Source: Rhodospirillales bacterium (GTDB lineage: Bacteria; Pseudomonadota; Alphaproteobacteria; Rhodospirillales; WMHbin7). From it: 64,000 bases of DNA. Position 1 is the first letter of the stretch; each line of letters starts with the position of its first letter. Positions 7,980 to 17,306 of this stretch are shown here, one piece after another. The stretch is from NCBI GenBank assembly GCA_016215555.1, contig JACRJC010000040.1, positions 1 to 64,000 of the forward strand, given 5' to 3'. The position numbers were made by a program, and so were the translations under genes. A model generated the notes under the pieces. It had not been told where the DNA came from, searched no databases, and worked only from the letters and a program-made list of their open reading frames with translations.

Positions 7980-10900
7980 CGGCTGACCCCCGCAGCCAGA
8001 CCCGTTTCAGAAAGCCCCTGATCGCCCTGGGGGCCGTCACCCTTCTTCTGCTGGCGGCGGGCTTCATCTTGCCCATATTCTTCAAGGCCGACCGCTTCCG
8101 CCCGGAAATCGAGTCCCGGATGACCGAGGCGCTGGGCCATCCGGTGGTGGTGGAGACGGGCATCGAATTTCGCCTGCTGCCGTCGCCGGCGCTGACCGTG
8201 CGCGGCCTGAAGATCAAGGCGCCGCCGGGGGCGACGACTCCCGACCTGGTCGATTTGCGCAAGGCGCGGGTGGAAATCTCGTTTCTGAAACTGGTGCAGG
8301 GGCGCATCGCCTTTCAGGCCATCTTGCTGGACGGTCTGGTTCTCACCCTGGAAACCCTGGCCGACGGCTCGCCCAGTTGGAAACCCAAGACCGGACCGGC
8401 GGCGCCGCCGCCGGCCGGCGACGCCAAGGAGGAGAAATCCGCCGGCGACAATAGCAAGGCCCAGGCTTTGGGCGTCGAGGTCAATCATTTGCTGCTGTCG
8501 AACGCCGCCGTCGTCATCAAGGATGCGCGGACGGGGGCCGAGACCAGGATCGAGGGACTGGGCTTCGACGCCGAGGCCGGCTCGCTGATGGGGCCGTACA
8601 GATTCACCGGTCAGGCCAGGTTGCTGGGTCAGCCGGTACTGCTCGATGGCGGGCTTGAGGAATTGCGCCGCGACCGCGCTTCACCGCTGACTGTCGAACT
8701 GGCGATGCCCGACGCCGGATTCAAGGCGCGTTACGGCGGCATTCTAAGCCTGCTGTCGGGCGGCTACGCCGCGCGCGGCAAATTGATCGTCGAAGCTCCA
8801 AGTCTGGAAGGTCTGGTCCGTTCGCTGGGACTCGCCAAAGGCTTGGCCCCCGATCCGGTCAGGATCGAATCGACGCTGACCGCTTCCGCCGACACCATCT
8901 CGCTCGACGAAACAAGAATCGAACTGGCGGGCGGCAAGGGCTTTGGCAAATTGAAGCTGGTGCTGGGCGGCGAAAGCCGCATCGAGGCCAGGCTCGACAT
9001 GGATCAGATCGATCTCGACCGCTTGACGCCAAGGCAAACGGCGGCGGCGCAACCCGCGGCCAAGGGCGAGGCTTCGACGCCGGTCATGCCCGTCTTGGCG
9101 CCAGCGCCGCCGCCGCCGGAAGCGGTTTCGAAACCGGCCCAGTTGCCCAACAATGTTTCCGCTCTTGTCGATCTGCGCATCGGGCGCGTGGGCTGGAACG
9201 GCCAGTCGATCGATCAGGTGCGTATCGACGCGGCGCTGAACAGCGGCGAATTGACGGTCAGCCAGGCCTCGCTGCAATTGCCGGGCGGCGGCGAGGCCGC
9301 CTTCTTCGGCTTCGTCAACAATGTCCCCAAGGGCATGAAATTCGAAGGCACGCTGGAGGCGCAAACGCCCAAGCTGCGCGCCCTGCTGGCCTGGCTGGGC
9401 AGCGAGCCCAAGGCGATGGCGGCGCATCGTTTGCAGAATTTCCGCCTGAGGGCCAATGTCCAGGGCACGTCGCAGGAAGTTCGCCTGACCAATCTCGACG
9501 CCGTGCTTGACGAATCGCGCCTGCTGGGCGCCGCCATCTTGAAACCCGGTCCGCGCCCCGCCCTGGGCCTGGCGCTCGATCTCAATCGTCTCGATCTCGA
9601 TTCCTATCTGACGGCGCCGACACCGGCGCAAAAGCCCCAGGCCGAGGCGGGGACGGATTTCGGCGCCGCGCCGGTCGCCAAGGCGGCGATGCCGGCGGCG
9701 CCGGCCAAGCCGCAAGCCTCGCCCTTGGCCATGCTGTCGGGCTTCGACGCCAATCTGCGCCTGACCGCCAATAACGTGGTCTGGAAAAAGACGGCGATGA
9801 ACCGCATCCTCATCGACGGCTCGCTGCAGAACGGCGCCCTGTCCTTCAAGGAGGCGGGCGTCGGCGATCTGGCCGGTTCCAGCCTGGGCCTCAAAGGCGT
9901 CATCGACGGGCTGAACAAGGGTGTTCCCGAATTCAAGAAACTGTCCTTGGACATCGCCAGCCGACAACCCGCCATTCTGGCCGGGCTGCTGGGTCTTTCG
10001 GCGTCCAATCTCGACGAGATCGGGCCCTTCTCGGCCCGCCTTTCCCTGGATGGCGGCTTGGAAGGGATGGACATTCTGGCCCTTCTGAACGCGCAAGGCG
10101 CGGAAACGCGCTTGGACGGCAAGCTGCAGAATCTGTTGAGCGCGGCGCCGCGCTTTTCCGGCCGCGCCGTGATCCGCCATCCCAATGCCGCCCAGTTGCT
10201 CAAGCAGGGCGGCAATTGGGGACCGCTCGAGGCGGTGTCGCTGCTCGAGGCCGATCCCTCGAAAATCGATCTGAAGGATCTGACTCTCAATCTCGGCAAG
10301 GGCAAGATCGAGGGCGCGGTCAGCGCCCTGCTGTCGGGCGCTCGTCCGCAGATCACCGCCAAGCTGAGCGGCGGCGAAATCGATCTCGATGCCTATCTTC
10401 CCAAGAAACAGGCTCAACTGGGCCGGCATGGAACGCCGCTGGGGTCGGGGCTCGGCCTACAGTTGGCGGCGCTGGCTTCGGGAAGTGCGCGCTGGTCGAA
10501 CGCGCCCATCGATCTTGCGGGTCTCAAATCCATCGACGCCAAGGCCGATCTGTCCCTGGCGGGCTTGCGCGTTTCCGGCATTCGTCTGGCCAAGCCGGTC
10601 ACCCTGCTCGATTTGAAGGATGGCGTGCTGACCGTGCCGAAGCTGACGGCCCATCTGTGGGGCGGAACGCTGGATGGCTCGGCCCGCCTGTTCGCAAGTT
10701 CGGGCCTGCAGATGGAAGGCAAGGCCACGCTGACCGGCGCCGATCTGAAATTGACGCTTGCCGAATTGGCGGGGCTGAATCAGGCGGCGGGCAAATACGA
10801 CGCGCAAGTCCGCATGACCGCCACCGGCAAAAGCCAGGCCGAACTGGTGGCCCGCTTGAACGGCGACGGCGGATTCGCGGCCAAGGACGGCGTGGTTGAA

Positions 10901-11407
10901 GGCATCGATCTGCCGGCGATCAACCGCCAGCTTTCCAACATCAACAACGTCGCCGCCCTGGCCGGATTGGCGGCTGCCGTGCAGGGCGGCGGCAAGACCG
11001 CCTTCAGCCAGATGTCGGCCAGCTTCAAGGCCGTCAATGGCGTGGTGACCAGCAACGATATCAAGCTGGCGGCCGACGGCGGCACCGGCTCGGGTACCAT
11101 GCAGGCGGATTTGCCGCAATGGACGCAGGATGCGCGCCTAAGTTTCAAACTGACAGGGATCGGCAATGGACCGGCGCTGGGCATGCGCCTGCAAGGGCCG
11201 CTGGACGCGCCGCGCAAATTCATCGAGCTCGACGATCTGCAGCGCTGGGCGGTCGAGAAGGGCCTGACCAAGGGGCTGAAGGGCAAGGGGCTGGACGGCA
11301 TTCTGGGCGGCGGTTCGTCGCAGCCGACGCCGGCGACGCCCGCCGATCCGTCGGCGCCGCCCGAGAAGACCTCGAAGAAACTGCGCAATATTTTGAAGGG
11401 GCTTTAA
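7976..11407 (+). CDS. AsmA family protein (large, envelope)
   Basis: A 1143-residue protein. A cytoplasmic stub precedes one N-terminal membrane helix (about 14-33), followed by the AsmA N-terminal signature (FKADRFRPEIESRMTEALGHPVVV). A long repetitive beta-rich body has two Pro/Ala-rich linkers (about 350-385 and 540-590). The C-terminal AsmA_2-type region shows SARLFASSGLQMEGKATLTGADL. AsmA-like proteins are inner-membrane-anchored periplasmic proteins thought to carry lipid toward the outer membrane. The ATG at 7976 overlaps the dehydrogenase stop (ATGA), so translation is coupled. The reading frame stays open upstream but only inside the dehydrogenase gene. Its stop overlaps that of the convergent OLD gene by 4 bases. 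Confidence 0.88.
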   Translation: MTADPRSQTRFRKPLIALGAVTLLLLAAGFILPIFFKADRFRPEIESRMTEALGHPVVVETGIEFRLLPSPALTVRGLKIKAPPGATTPDLVDLRKARVEISFLKLVQGRIAFQAILLDGLVLTLETLADGSPSWKPKTGPAAPPPAGDAKEEKSAGDNSKAQALGVEVNHLLLSNAAVVIKDARTGAETRIEGLGFDAEAGSLMGPYRFTGQARLLGQPVLLDGGLEELRRDRASPLTVELAMPDAGFKARYGGILSLLSGGYAARGKLIVEAPSLEGLVRSLGLAKGLAPDPVRIESTLTASADTISLDETRIELAGGKGFGKLKLVLGGESRIEARLDMDQIDLDRLTPRQTAAAQPAAKGEASTPVMPVLAPAPPPPEAVSKPAQLPNNVSALVDLRIGRVGWNGQSIDQVRIDAALNSGELTVSQASLQLPGGGEAAFFGFVNNVPKGMKFEGTLEAQTPKLRALLAWLGSEPKAMAAHRLQNFRLRANVQGTSQEVRLTNLDAVLDESRLLGAAILKPGPRPALGLALDLNRLDLDSYLTAPTPAQKPQAEAGTDFGAAPVAKAAMPAAPAKPQASPLAMLSGFDANLRLTANNVVWKKTAMNRILIDGSLQNGALSFKEAGVGDLAGSSLGLKGVIDGLNKGVPEFKKLSLDIASRQPAILAGLLGLSASNLDEIGPFSARLSLDGGLEGMDILALLNAQGAETRLDGKLQNLLSAAPRFSGRAVIRHPNAAQLLKQGGNWGPLEAVSLLEADPSKIDLKDLTLNLGKGKIEGAVSALLSGARPQITAKLSGGEIDLDAYLPKKQAQLGRHGTPLGSGLGLQLAALASGSARWSNAPIDLAGLKSIDAKADLSLAGLRVSGIRLAKPVTLLDLKDGVLTVPKLTAHLWGGTLDGSARLFASSGLQMEGKATLTGADLKLTLAELAGLNQAAGKYDAQVRMTATGKSQAELVARLNGDGGFAAKDGVVEGIDLPAINRQLSNINNVAALAGLAAAVQGGGKTAFSQMSASFKAVNGVVTSNDIKLAADGGTGSGTMQADLPQWTQDARLSFKLTGIGNGPALGMRLQGPLDAPRKFIELDDLQRWAVEKGLTKGLKGKGLDGILGGGSSQPTPATPADPSAPPEKTSKKLRNILKGL

Positions 11408-13212
11408 AGCCCCGCCTGCTCTAAGGCATCCCGTTCGCGCGAGAACCTAAATAGCTCAAGTAGTAAATTTAGCATCTCGCTGACTTCTGGCGAAATGCTT
11501 CCCGCGTCAACAAACTTTACTAGACGATGCAGCTCACCTTTCTTAATAAGCATCGCATGACCGAGCCTTGAAGCTAGCCTGCGATAAAATTCTTCGGCAA
11601 AATCACTTAACTTCAAGCGTTCCGTTTTTGCTTCCCACAATATGCGTGCAACATCAGGAGGTGAAGAGCGGTACGTCTGATAATCTGCGGCACTCCCCCC
11701 AAATACTCGTTCTAAAATGAGTTGCCCTAACACCGCATCAATTTCGCTGCTGAAGTTGTCAAACAGCTCCATTCCTTGATATTCCTCCAAAGCAAAGCTG
11801 CGGAGAACTTCTGGATTGATAAAATAGTTTTCTGCTTCGTATCGGCGCCAGTAGACAATTTTGAGCCCTCCTTCATTGAAGGCGGTGCGGCTCCGGCCAT
11901 CGTTGTCTAGGATTGCTAAACCTCGCAATTCCTGGACTAAGCGACGCAACGCGAAGAAATGGTCTTTTGGCGTGATCCCAAATCCACCTTCCACGCGCTC
12001 CAATTCGCTTTCAAGGGATGGTTCCGGATAATTATCTTGGACAAAAAACGAATTGATTCGCTCATCCCACGCATAGGCAACAGGATGATTCAACCGTATT
12101 GCCAGAGCGTGAAGCATGTCCAAATCGGTTCCGCCCTCAACATACAAAACATAACCTCTTTCGCGGGCTTTTACGTAATGTTCAGCACCATAATGTTTCA
12201 AGGCATTCTTAATGTCCGCCTTCGCAGCTAGGTCATCAGCTTGGCCGTTCAGTAGTAGCGTAAGGTTGTGATCCAGCGCTTCTTCAAGGACGGCATCAGA
12301 ATGCGTTACCAGAATTACCTGTGAGTTGTTCTCGCTAGCGATATCCCGCAGAAGAACATAAACTTGCTTTTGCCGGAGAATTTCTAAATGCGCGTCTGGC
12401 TCATCCACCAGCAGGACGCTTCGCTTATGGGAATATAGGTAGGCAACTATCAGCAACATTTGTTGAAAGCCGCGCCCAGACATAGAGATGTCAAGGGGCT
12501 CTTTCACCTGTTCTTGCCGGTAAAGCAATTCAATGGCACCTCGAGCGGTTTCCTGGGGATCTCCCAGATCAACGTAAAAGAGCCGCTTCATCCAGACGGT
12601 GATGCGTTTCCAGTCTTCAGGCGCATCCTTGAACACCATAAGGCACAAGTTTCGCAGCACTTGTGCCGTCTGTCCCTGGCCCAATAGGACACCAATGCGT
12701 CCAGGCTGCAAGATAGGCTCCTCTGCTTCAAGTCCGGACATCGGATAAAGGAGCTCTACATTAATTGAAGCCGCATGCTTGAAGAAATCAAGGTCCCTTT
12801 GTGATTCCTCATCAGGATCGCAATAAACCAGTTCGTCGCCCTGGCAGCGGAAACGCATTGTAAGGGGTGTCACCTTGTTCTGCCATTCAACCCCTACTGT
12901 TATAATTATGCGCACGGCTTTATTCCCCGAGCCCACGGTCGCATTATGCCAAAAATATCTGGTGCGCGGCACAGGAACAGAAACAAGGGCCAGGCGGTTC
13001 AAGGGAGTTGCGGTTCGCTCCTTCGCGCTTGAGTCCTTGCGAGCGTCGTACCAGGTCTTTACTGCTTGTGACCAAAGGGCCAGCGCTTGGATGGCGCTTG
13101 TCTTGCCGCAGTTGTTTGGTCCAATCAGCACCGCTGGGTGATCCAACACTATGCGCTGTTTGCTCTGAAAATTCTTAAAATTTTCTAGCTCAAGGTAATG
13201 CAAGAGCCTCAT
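11404..13212 (-). CDS. OLD-family ATPase/TOPRIM nuclease, stand-alone, probably acquired
   Basis: A 602-residue protein. The N-terminal ABC-type ATPase head has Walker A GPNNCGKTS (about 31-39), an ABC signature-like SGRGFQQML (about 247), Walker B VLLVDEPDAH (about 265-275) and the switch His in LVTHSD. The C-terminal part has TOPRIM-like acidic motifs: YVEGGTDLD (about 357) and ILDNDGRSR (about 435). This is the layout of OLD-family nucleases, which include P2 Old and the GajA subunit of Gabija. No UvrD-like GajB gene is adjacent, so it would be a single-gene (class 1) OLD. The DNA is clearly AT-richer than both neighbours, suggesting transfer. The start is the ATG after AGGGGA; a TTG lies two codons upstream. 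Confidence 0.8.
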   Translation of the reverse strand: MRLLHYLELENFKNFQSKQRIVLDHPAVLIGPNNCGKTSAIQALALWSQAVKTWYDARKDSSAKERTATPLNRLALVSVPVPRTRYFWHNATVGSGNKAVRIIITVGVEWQNKVTPLTMRFRCQGDELVYCDPDEESQRDLDFFKHAASINVELLYPMSGLEAEEPILQPGRIGVLLGQGQTAQVLRNLCLMVFKDAPEDWKRITVWMKRLFYVDLGDPQETARGAIELLYRQEQVKEPLDISMSGRGFQQMLLIVAYLYSHKRSVLLVDEPDAHLEILRQKQVYVLLRDIASENNSQVILVTHSDAVLEEALDHNLTLLLNGQADDLAAKADIKNALKHYGAEHYVKARERGYVLYVEGGTDLDMLHALAIRLNHPVAYAWDERINSFFVQDNYPEPSLESELERVEGGFGITPKDHFFALRRLVQELRGLAILDNDGRSRTAFNEGGLKIVYWRRYEAENYFINPEVLRSFALEEYQGMELFDNFSSEIDAVLGQLILERVFGGSAADYQTYRSSPPDVARILWEAKTERLKLSDFAEEFYRRLASRLGHAMLIKKGELHRLVKFVDAGSISPEVSEMLNLLLELFRFSRERDALEQAGL

Positions 13213-13224
13213 GGCCAAAGTCCC

Positions 13225-13869
13225 CTAAAGTGGCGTTGCATCAAACAACATCAAAGCTGCGAAAATCAAGAACACGCCCCCCGAAGTGCGGTTGATCGCC
13301 TTCTGCCAGGAAGGCTTCAACAGATGGCCGCGCGCCCATCCCGCCAGCAGCACCAGCCCCGCCTGCCAGACCGTATTGATGGAGACCAGAATCAGGCCCA
13401 AGGTCGCCATCTGCAAGCCCACTTGTCCCCTTTCCGGTTCGACGAAACCCGGCATCAAGGCCAGAAATAGCACAATGACCTTGGGATTGAGAAGATTGGT
13501 CATGATGGCGTCGGCAAGGCCGCGCCGGGGCGAGACGCTGCTTTCATTCCCCTCGGCGAAATCGATGGCGCCGCTTCGCCAGGCCTCGAGGCCCAACCAG
13601 CCCAGATAGGCCGCTCCGGCCAGGGCGACAATGCGAAACAGCAAGGGCGAACCGGCGATCAGCAAGGTCAGGCCCAGCGCCGCCGCCGCCGTATGCAGGG
13701 CCACGCCAAGCTGCACGCCGACAACAGTGGCGAAGCCGGTCTTGCGGCCCGAGGTCATGGTATGGCGCAAGATCAGCAGCGTGTCGGGGCCGGGCGAAAC
13801 GACGATGGCGACGGCCAGCGCGGCAAAACCGCTGAGCAGAGGGGGCGAAACGGGCAAGGAATCGAGCAT
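13225..13869 (-). CDS. LysE/RhtB family amino-acid exporter
   Basis: A 214-residue protein with about six membrane helices and the LysE/RhtB hallmark VVSPGPDTLLILRHTM near the N terminus, then TNLLNPKVIVLFLALMPGF in the middle. The family exports amino acids or homoserine lactones; substrate cannot be read. The ATG at 13869 overlaps the preceding ribbon-helix-helix gene's stop in TGATG, the same coupling seen at other junctions of this run, so it is preferred over the TTG three codons upstream. It is the last gene of the fumarase-to-LysE run. Confidence 0.85.
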   Translation of the reverse strand: MLDSLPVSPPLLSGFAALAVAIVVSPGPDTLLILRHTMTSGRKTGFATVVGVQLGVALHTAAAALGLTLLIAGSPLLFRIVALAGAAYLGWLGLEAWRSGAIDFAEGNESSVSPRRGLADAIMTNLLNPKVIVLFLALMPGFVEPERGQVGLQMATLGLILVSINTVWQAGLVLLAGWARGHLLKPSWQKAINRTSGGVFLIFAALMLFDATPL

Positions 13870-14087
13870 CAGGGGCAATTCCGGCGATAATGGTCAAGGG
13901 CCAGCAGACGAAGCCGGCTAGACAGGCTGGCGCCATCGCGCCCGGCATCGGCTTCGGCCACCAGTTGGCTAAGCGAGATGCCGCGACTTGCGGCGATCTC
14001 TTCCAAGGCGGCCCAGAATTCCGTCTCCAGCGCGATGCTGGTCCGGTGTCCGGCAATCGACAGCGAGCGCTTCTTGAAAGGGCTCAC
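13869..14087 (-). CDS. Ribbon-helix-helix domain protein
   Basis: A 72-residue protein matching the alphaproteobacterial ribbon-helix-helix family (RHH_4). It begins KKRSLSIAGHRTSIALE followed by FWAALEEIAASRGISLSQLV, and ends with a short SSRLRLLALDHYRR helix. Such proteins are presumed DNA-binding regulators. The GTG start overlaps the stop of the FecR-like gene (GTGA), and the stop overlaps the start of lysE (TGATG), so all three are translationally coupled. Target unknown. Confidence 0.8.
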   Translation of the reverse strand: MSPFKKRSLSIAGHRTSIALETEFWAALEEIAASRGISLSQLVAEADAGRDGASLSSRLRLLALDHYRRNCP

Positions 14088-14719
14088 TTGAACAAGACGG
14101 TCGCCGATGCTTCGGCCTGGCGCTCGGGCGACCAGACGACGGGGCTGCCCGGCGCCTGCCCGGCCTCGATGCTGGTGCCTAGGCCGGGCCCTGTCAGTTC
14201 CACCTTGCCGGCCATGTTCTCGACCACCACGCCCTTGCCCTCCAGCACCAGCACATTATAGGCATTGCCATCCAAGGATCCGCCCCAGAAGGTGGTGCCG
14301 CGAATGCCGATGGTGGCCACCGCCGTGCGCACCTGATAGGGCTGGTCCTTCAATTTGGCGATGGCCGCCGTGGTCGCCTTGAAGGCGCCCTCGGGGATGG
14401 ACAACAGGCTTTGCCCCTTGATCCTGACCGGATCATGCAGATAGTCGTCGATCACCAGCTTGGCGTTCTCGCCCAGCGTCAACAGGCCGCCATCGGTAAA
14501 GCGCAGTTCGAGGCGCGATCCCTTGCCGGTGGCCAATTGGTCGCCGACATGAACCAGCGTACCGGTCGCCTTGACTTCGACGCCGTTCAAGGTGACCGAA
14601 TCTTGGATGCGCGAAACATGGCCGGCGATGACCGGCGGCTGTTGTTTTTCGGCGGCGCAGGCGGGCAGAGCCAGGGTCAGCAGGCCCAAGACCATCAAGC
14701 AGAAAGAGAGGCGCAGCAT
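14084..14719 (-). CDS. FecR-domain exported protein
   Basis: A 211-residue protein with a signal peptide (MLRLSFCLMVLGLLTLALPA, about 1-22) and a FecR domain: VHVGDQLATGKGSRLELRFTDG and LTLGENAKLVIDD, then VRTAVATIGIRGT. In this soluble form FecR domains occur as periplasmic proteins of unclear function, without the membrane helix of iron-signalling FecR. No FecI-type sigma gene is adjacent. The ATG at 14719 overlaps the tfoX-like stop (TGATG). A Cys directly after LPA might make it a lipoprotein, but the lipobox is imperfect. Confidence 0.75.
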   Translation of the reverse strand: MLRLSFCLMVLGLLTLALPACAAEKQQPPVIAGHVSRIQDSVTLNGVEVKATGTLVHVGDQLATGKGSRLELRFTDGGLLTLGENAKLVIDDYLHDPVRIKGQSLLSIPEGAFKATTAAIAKLKDQPYQVRTAVATIGIRGTTFWGGSLDGNAYNVLVLEGKGVVVENMAGKVELTGPGLGTSIEAGQAPGSPVVWSPERQAEASATVLFK

Positions 14720-15213
14720 CAGGCTTCCTTTCGTGAACGCGGCTTGGCCAGCCGCCTGGCGGGCGCTTTTCCGGCCACGATCAGCGACTGGCGGGCCAAC
14801 TCGCACAAGCGCTCGGCATCGTCCAGGATGTCGGCCGGCACCGACATGTAGGACATGATCATAGGCTTGTCGTCGAAAGGTTTGAAGGGCTTTCCGCCCA
14901 TTGCGAGCAAGGCGTCGCGGTTGCTGTCGCCAGCCTTGAGATACAGCTCGTCCGCGGCAATCAGCCCAAACATAGGACTTTTTTGCAGGCCCTCAGGCGC
15001 CGGGCGGGGCATGCCTGCTTCGCAGGCCGACAAATATCTGTCCGCGCGGCGGACGGCCCCTTGGCTCCCGCCGGGATGGAACCCGGCGCGCGGGCTTTGC
15101 CCGCGTATAAGCAAATAAAGCCCGAAGCCGCCGAACATGCGCCTGGCCTGCACGCGGCCCAGTCCCTCCAACTGTTCGCAAACGTAGTCCGCGAAGCCGG
15201 AGGACGAAGCCAT
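14719..15213 (-). CDS. TfoX N-terminal domain protein interrupted in frame by a palindromic insert
   Basis: A 164-residue protein. Residues about 1-36 (FADYVCEQLEGLGRVQARRMFGG, GLYL) and from about 80 onward (MFGLIAADELYLKAG, NRDALLAMGGKPFKP) form a normal TfoX/Sxy N-terminal domain. Between GLYL and MFGLIA, where relatives have only a few residues, there are some 43 extra residues rich in Arg, Gly and Pro (positions about 37-80), encoded by a GC-rich palindromic element at 14983-15113. The insert keeps the frame. A basic tail (RRLAKPRSRK) ends the protein. The ATG overlaps the fumarase stop. The family is linked to competence regulation in gammaproteobacteria, but its role in alphaproteobacteria is unclear. 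Confidence 0.75.
   Translation of the reverse strand: MASSSGFADYVCEQLEGLGRVQARRMFGGFGLYLLIRGQSPRAGFHPGGSQGAVRRADRYLSACEAGMPRPAPEGLQKSPMFGLIAADELYLKAGDSNRDALLAMGGKPFKPFDDKPMIMSYMSVPADILDDAERLCELARQSLIVAGKAPARRLAKPRSRKEA
14983..15113. repeat. Palindromic element, copy A, inside the tfoX-like gene
   Basis: About 130 GC-rich bases inserted in frame. It opens with CCCTCAGGCGCCGGGCGGG (14990-15008) and contains CCCCTTGGCTCCCG (15057-15070). Internal hairpins are GCCTGC-ttc-GCAGGC (15013-15027), GTCCGC-gc-GGCGGAC (about 15040-15054) and GCGGGC-ttt-GCCCGC (15090-15104). Both end blocks recur in the same order at 17322-17397, where they lie between genes. Boundaries are estimated from where TfoX similarity stops. 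Confidence 0.7.
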
Positions 15214-16823
15214 CACAGCTTCTCGAAGAAATCGTTGCCCTTGTCATCGACGATGATGAAGGCGGGGAAATCCTGAACCTCGATCTTCCACACCGCTTCC
15301 ATGCCCAGTTCCGGATATTCCAGCACCTCGACCTTCTTGATGCAATCCTGGGCCAGGCGCGCCGCCGATCCGCCGATCGAGCCCAGATAGAAGCCGCCAT
15401 GCTTCTTGCAAGAATCGGTCACCGACTTCGAGCGGTTGCCCTTGGCCAGCATGACCATGCTGCCGCCATGGGCCTGGAACAAATCGACATAGCTGTCCAT
15501 GCGCCCGGCCGTGGTGGGGCCGAACGAGCCCGAGGCCATGCCGGTCGGCGTTTTGGCCGGGCCGGCGTAATAGACCGGATGGTTTTTGAAATATTCGGGC
15601 AGGCCCTGGCCGGAATCGAGGCGCTCCTTCAGCTTGGCATGCGCGATGTCGCGGGCCACGATCAAGGTGCCGGAAAGCGAGACGCGGGTCTTGATAGGAT
15701 ATTGCGACAAGGTGGCCCGGATCTCGCTCATCGGCTTGCCAAGATCGATTTTCACCACCTGGCCGCTCAGCTTGCTGTCGTCGATCTTGGGCAGATAGGT
15801 CGAGGGATCGATTTCCAAGGCTTCCAGGAACAAACCGTCCTTGGTGATCTTCGCCACCGCCTGACGGTCGGCGGAGCAGGAAACGCCGATGCCGACCGGC
15901 AGCGAGGCGCCGTGGCGGGGCAGGCGGATGACGCGCACATCGTGGCAGAAATATTTGCCGCCGAACTGAGCGCCCAGGCCCATATTCTGGGTCATCTTAT
16001 GGACGATGGCTTCCAACTCGGGATCGCGGATGGCGTGGGCCGCCTTCGAGCCCACGGTCGGCAGGCCGTCGAGATAGCGGGCCGAGGCCAGCTTCACCGT
16101 TTTCAGGCACATCTCGGCCGAGGTGCCGCCGATGACGATGGCCAGATGATAGGGCGGGCAGGCCGCCGTGCCCAGGGTGCGGATCTGCGCATCCAGAAAT
16201 TTCAGCAGGCTGTCGGGATTGAGCAGCGCCTTGGTCTGCTGATACAGGTAAGTCTTGTTGGCCGAGCCGCCGCCCTTGGCCATGAACAGGAATTTATAGG
16301 CGTCGCCGTCGGTGGCCGAAATGTCGATCTGGGCCGGCAGATTGTTGCCGGTATTCACTTCCTCGTACAGCGAGATCGGGGCGACTTGGCTGTAGCGCAG
16401 ATTGAGGTCGGTATAGGCGCGCCCAACGCCCGCCGACAGGGCGGCCTCGTCGCCGCCTCCGGTCCAGACCTGGCCGCCCTTCTTGGCGGTGATGATGGCG
16501 GTGCCGGTGTCTTGGCACATCGGCAGTTTCATGCCGGCGGCGATATTGGCGTTTTTCAGCATGTCGAAGGCGACGAAACGGTCGTTCTCGCTGGCTTCGG
16601 GGTCTTCCAGAATCGTCGCCAGCTGCTTCAAATGGCTGGGGCGCAACAGGTGCGAAATGTCCTTGAAGCCTTCGAAGGCCAGAATCTCCAGCGCCTTGGG
16701 CTCGACGACCAGCACATCCTTGCCCTTGAATTTCTCGACCCCGACATGACCCGAAGCGATCTGGCGGTATTGGGTGGCGTCGGGGGCAAGCGGGAACATC
16801 TCGGAAAAGACGGCGTCAGCCAT
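15213..16823 (-). CDS. Fumarate hydratase, class I (iron-sulfur)
   Basis: A 536-residue class I fumarase, interconverting fumarate and malate in the TCA cycle. Length is typical of single-chain FumA/FumB enzymes. The three Cys expected to ligate the catalytic 4Fe-4S cluster are visible at C103 ([10 protein letters not shown]), C222 (TAACPPYH) and C316 (GVSCSADR). The C-terminal beta domain has [18 protein letters not shown] and [14 protein letters not shown]. It heads a coupled minus-strand run with tfoX-like, fecR-like, RHH and lysE genes; the functional link is not obvious. Confidence 0.95.
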   Translation of the reverse strand: MADAVFSEMFPLAPDATQYRQIASGHVGVEKFKGKDVLVVEPKALEILAFEGFKDISHLLRPSHLKQLATILEDPEASENDRFVAFDMLKNANIAAGMKLPMCQDTGTAIITAKKGGQVWTGGGDEAALSAGVGRAYTDLNLRYSQVAPISLYEEVNTGNNLPAQIDISATDGDAYKFLFMAKGGGSANKTYLYQQTKALLNPDSLLKFLDAQIRTLGTAACPPYHLAIVIGGTSAEMCLKTVKLASARYLDGLPTVGSKAAHAIRDPELEAIVHKMTQNMGLGAQFGGKYFCHDVRVIRLPRHGASLPVGIGVSCSADRQAVAKITKDGLFLEALEIDPSTYLPKIDDSKLSGQVVKIDLGKPMSEIRATLSQYPIKTRVSLSGTLIVARDIAHAKLKERLDSGQGLPEYFKNHPVYYAGPAKTPTGMASGSFGPTTAGRMDSYVDLFQAHGGSMVMLAKGNRSKSVTDSCKKHGGFYLGSIGGSAARLAQDCIKKVEVLEYPELGMEAVWKIEVQDFPAFIIVDDKGNDFFEKL

Positions 16824-16844
16824 GTTGTGCCTCTGATCTGTCGG

Positions 16845-17306
16845 TTACTTCTTACGGAAGGCGTCAAGCGCCACCACCTTGGCGCCATTGTCCGTGACGG
16901 CGGGCGACGCGGCGGCGACGGTTTCGGCGGTCGGTTTGGGCTCGGCCACGATCTCGGTCTGGAACTGCAGGCCGAATTTGCAGGACGGATCGGCGAAGGC
17001 GGTGACGGCGGCAAAGGGCACGACCAGGGTTTCCTGCACGCCGCCAAAGGACAGGCCGACCGAGAACCCTTCCTCGCCCACTTCCAGATTCCAGAACTGG
17101 TGCTGCAGCACGATGGTGATTTCTTCCGGGTAGCGCTCGCGCAAATGAGCCGGCAGCGCCACGCCGGGATGGCGCGTGCGATAGGTGATGTAGAAATGAT
17201 GCTGGCCGGGCAGTGCGCCCCGTTTCGCCACTTGCGTCAGGCAGTGACGCACGACGCCCTTCAGCGCGTCTTCAACCATTTTGTCGTATCTGAAGACGCT
17301 ATCCAC
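16845..17306 (-). CDS. sspB: SspB family ClpXP adaptor
   Basis: A 153-residue protein of the alphaproteobacterial SspB family, which binds ssrA-tagged and other substrates and delivers them to ClpXP. The N-terminal MVEDALKGVVRHCL and HHFYITYRTRHPG, then LPAHLRERYPEEITIVLQHQFW, are typical; an acidic/Ala-rich tail ends in VVALDAFRKK. The GTG at 17306 is chosen because AAGAGG lies seven bases upstream and homologues begin with a similar short R-Y-D lead. The frame stays open further upstream only through the palindromic element at 17322-17397. It lies directly downstream of the tmRNA gene on the same strand, so the tag and its adaptor are neighbours. Confidence 0.88.
   Translation of the reverse strand: MDSVFRYDKMVEDALKGVVRHCLTQVAKRGALPGQHHFYITYRTRHPGVALPAHLRERYPEEITIVLQHQFWNLEVGEEGFSVGLSFGGVQETLVVPFAAVTAFADPSCKFGLQFQTEIVAEPKPTAETVAAASPAVTDNGAKVVALDAFRKK

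Noticed and set aside
8744-10429. A 561-codon open frame antisense to the AsmA gene
   Set aside because: Arg/Gln-rich nonsense composition; the plus-strand frame has the AsmA start, linkers and C-terminal motif.
11404-13212. Gabija defence system (GajA plus the UvrD-like gene at 60511)
   Set aside because: The helicase is 47 kb away, has PcrA housekeeping features and is coupled to prmA. A Gabija pair would be adjacent, so the OLD protein is called stand-alone.
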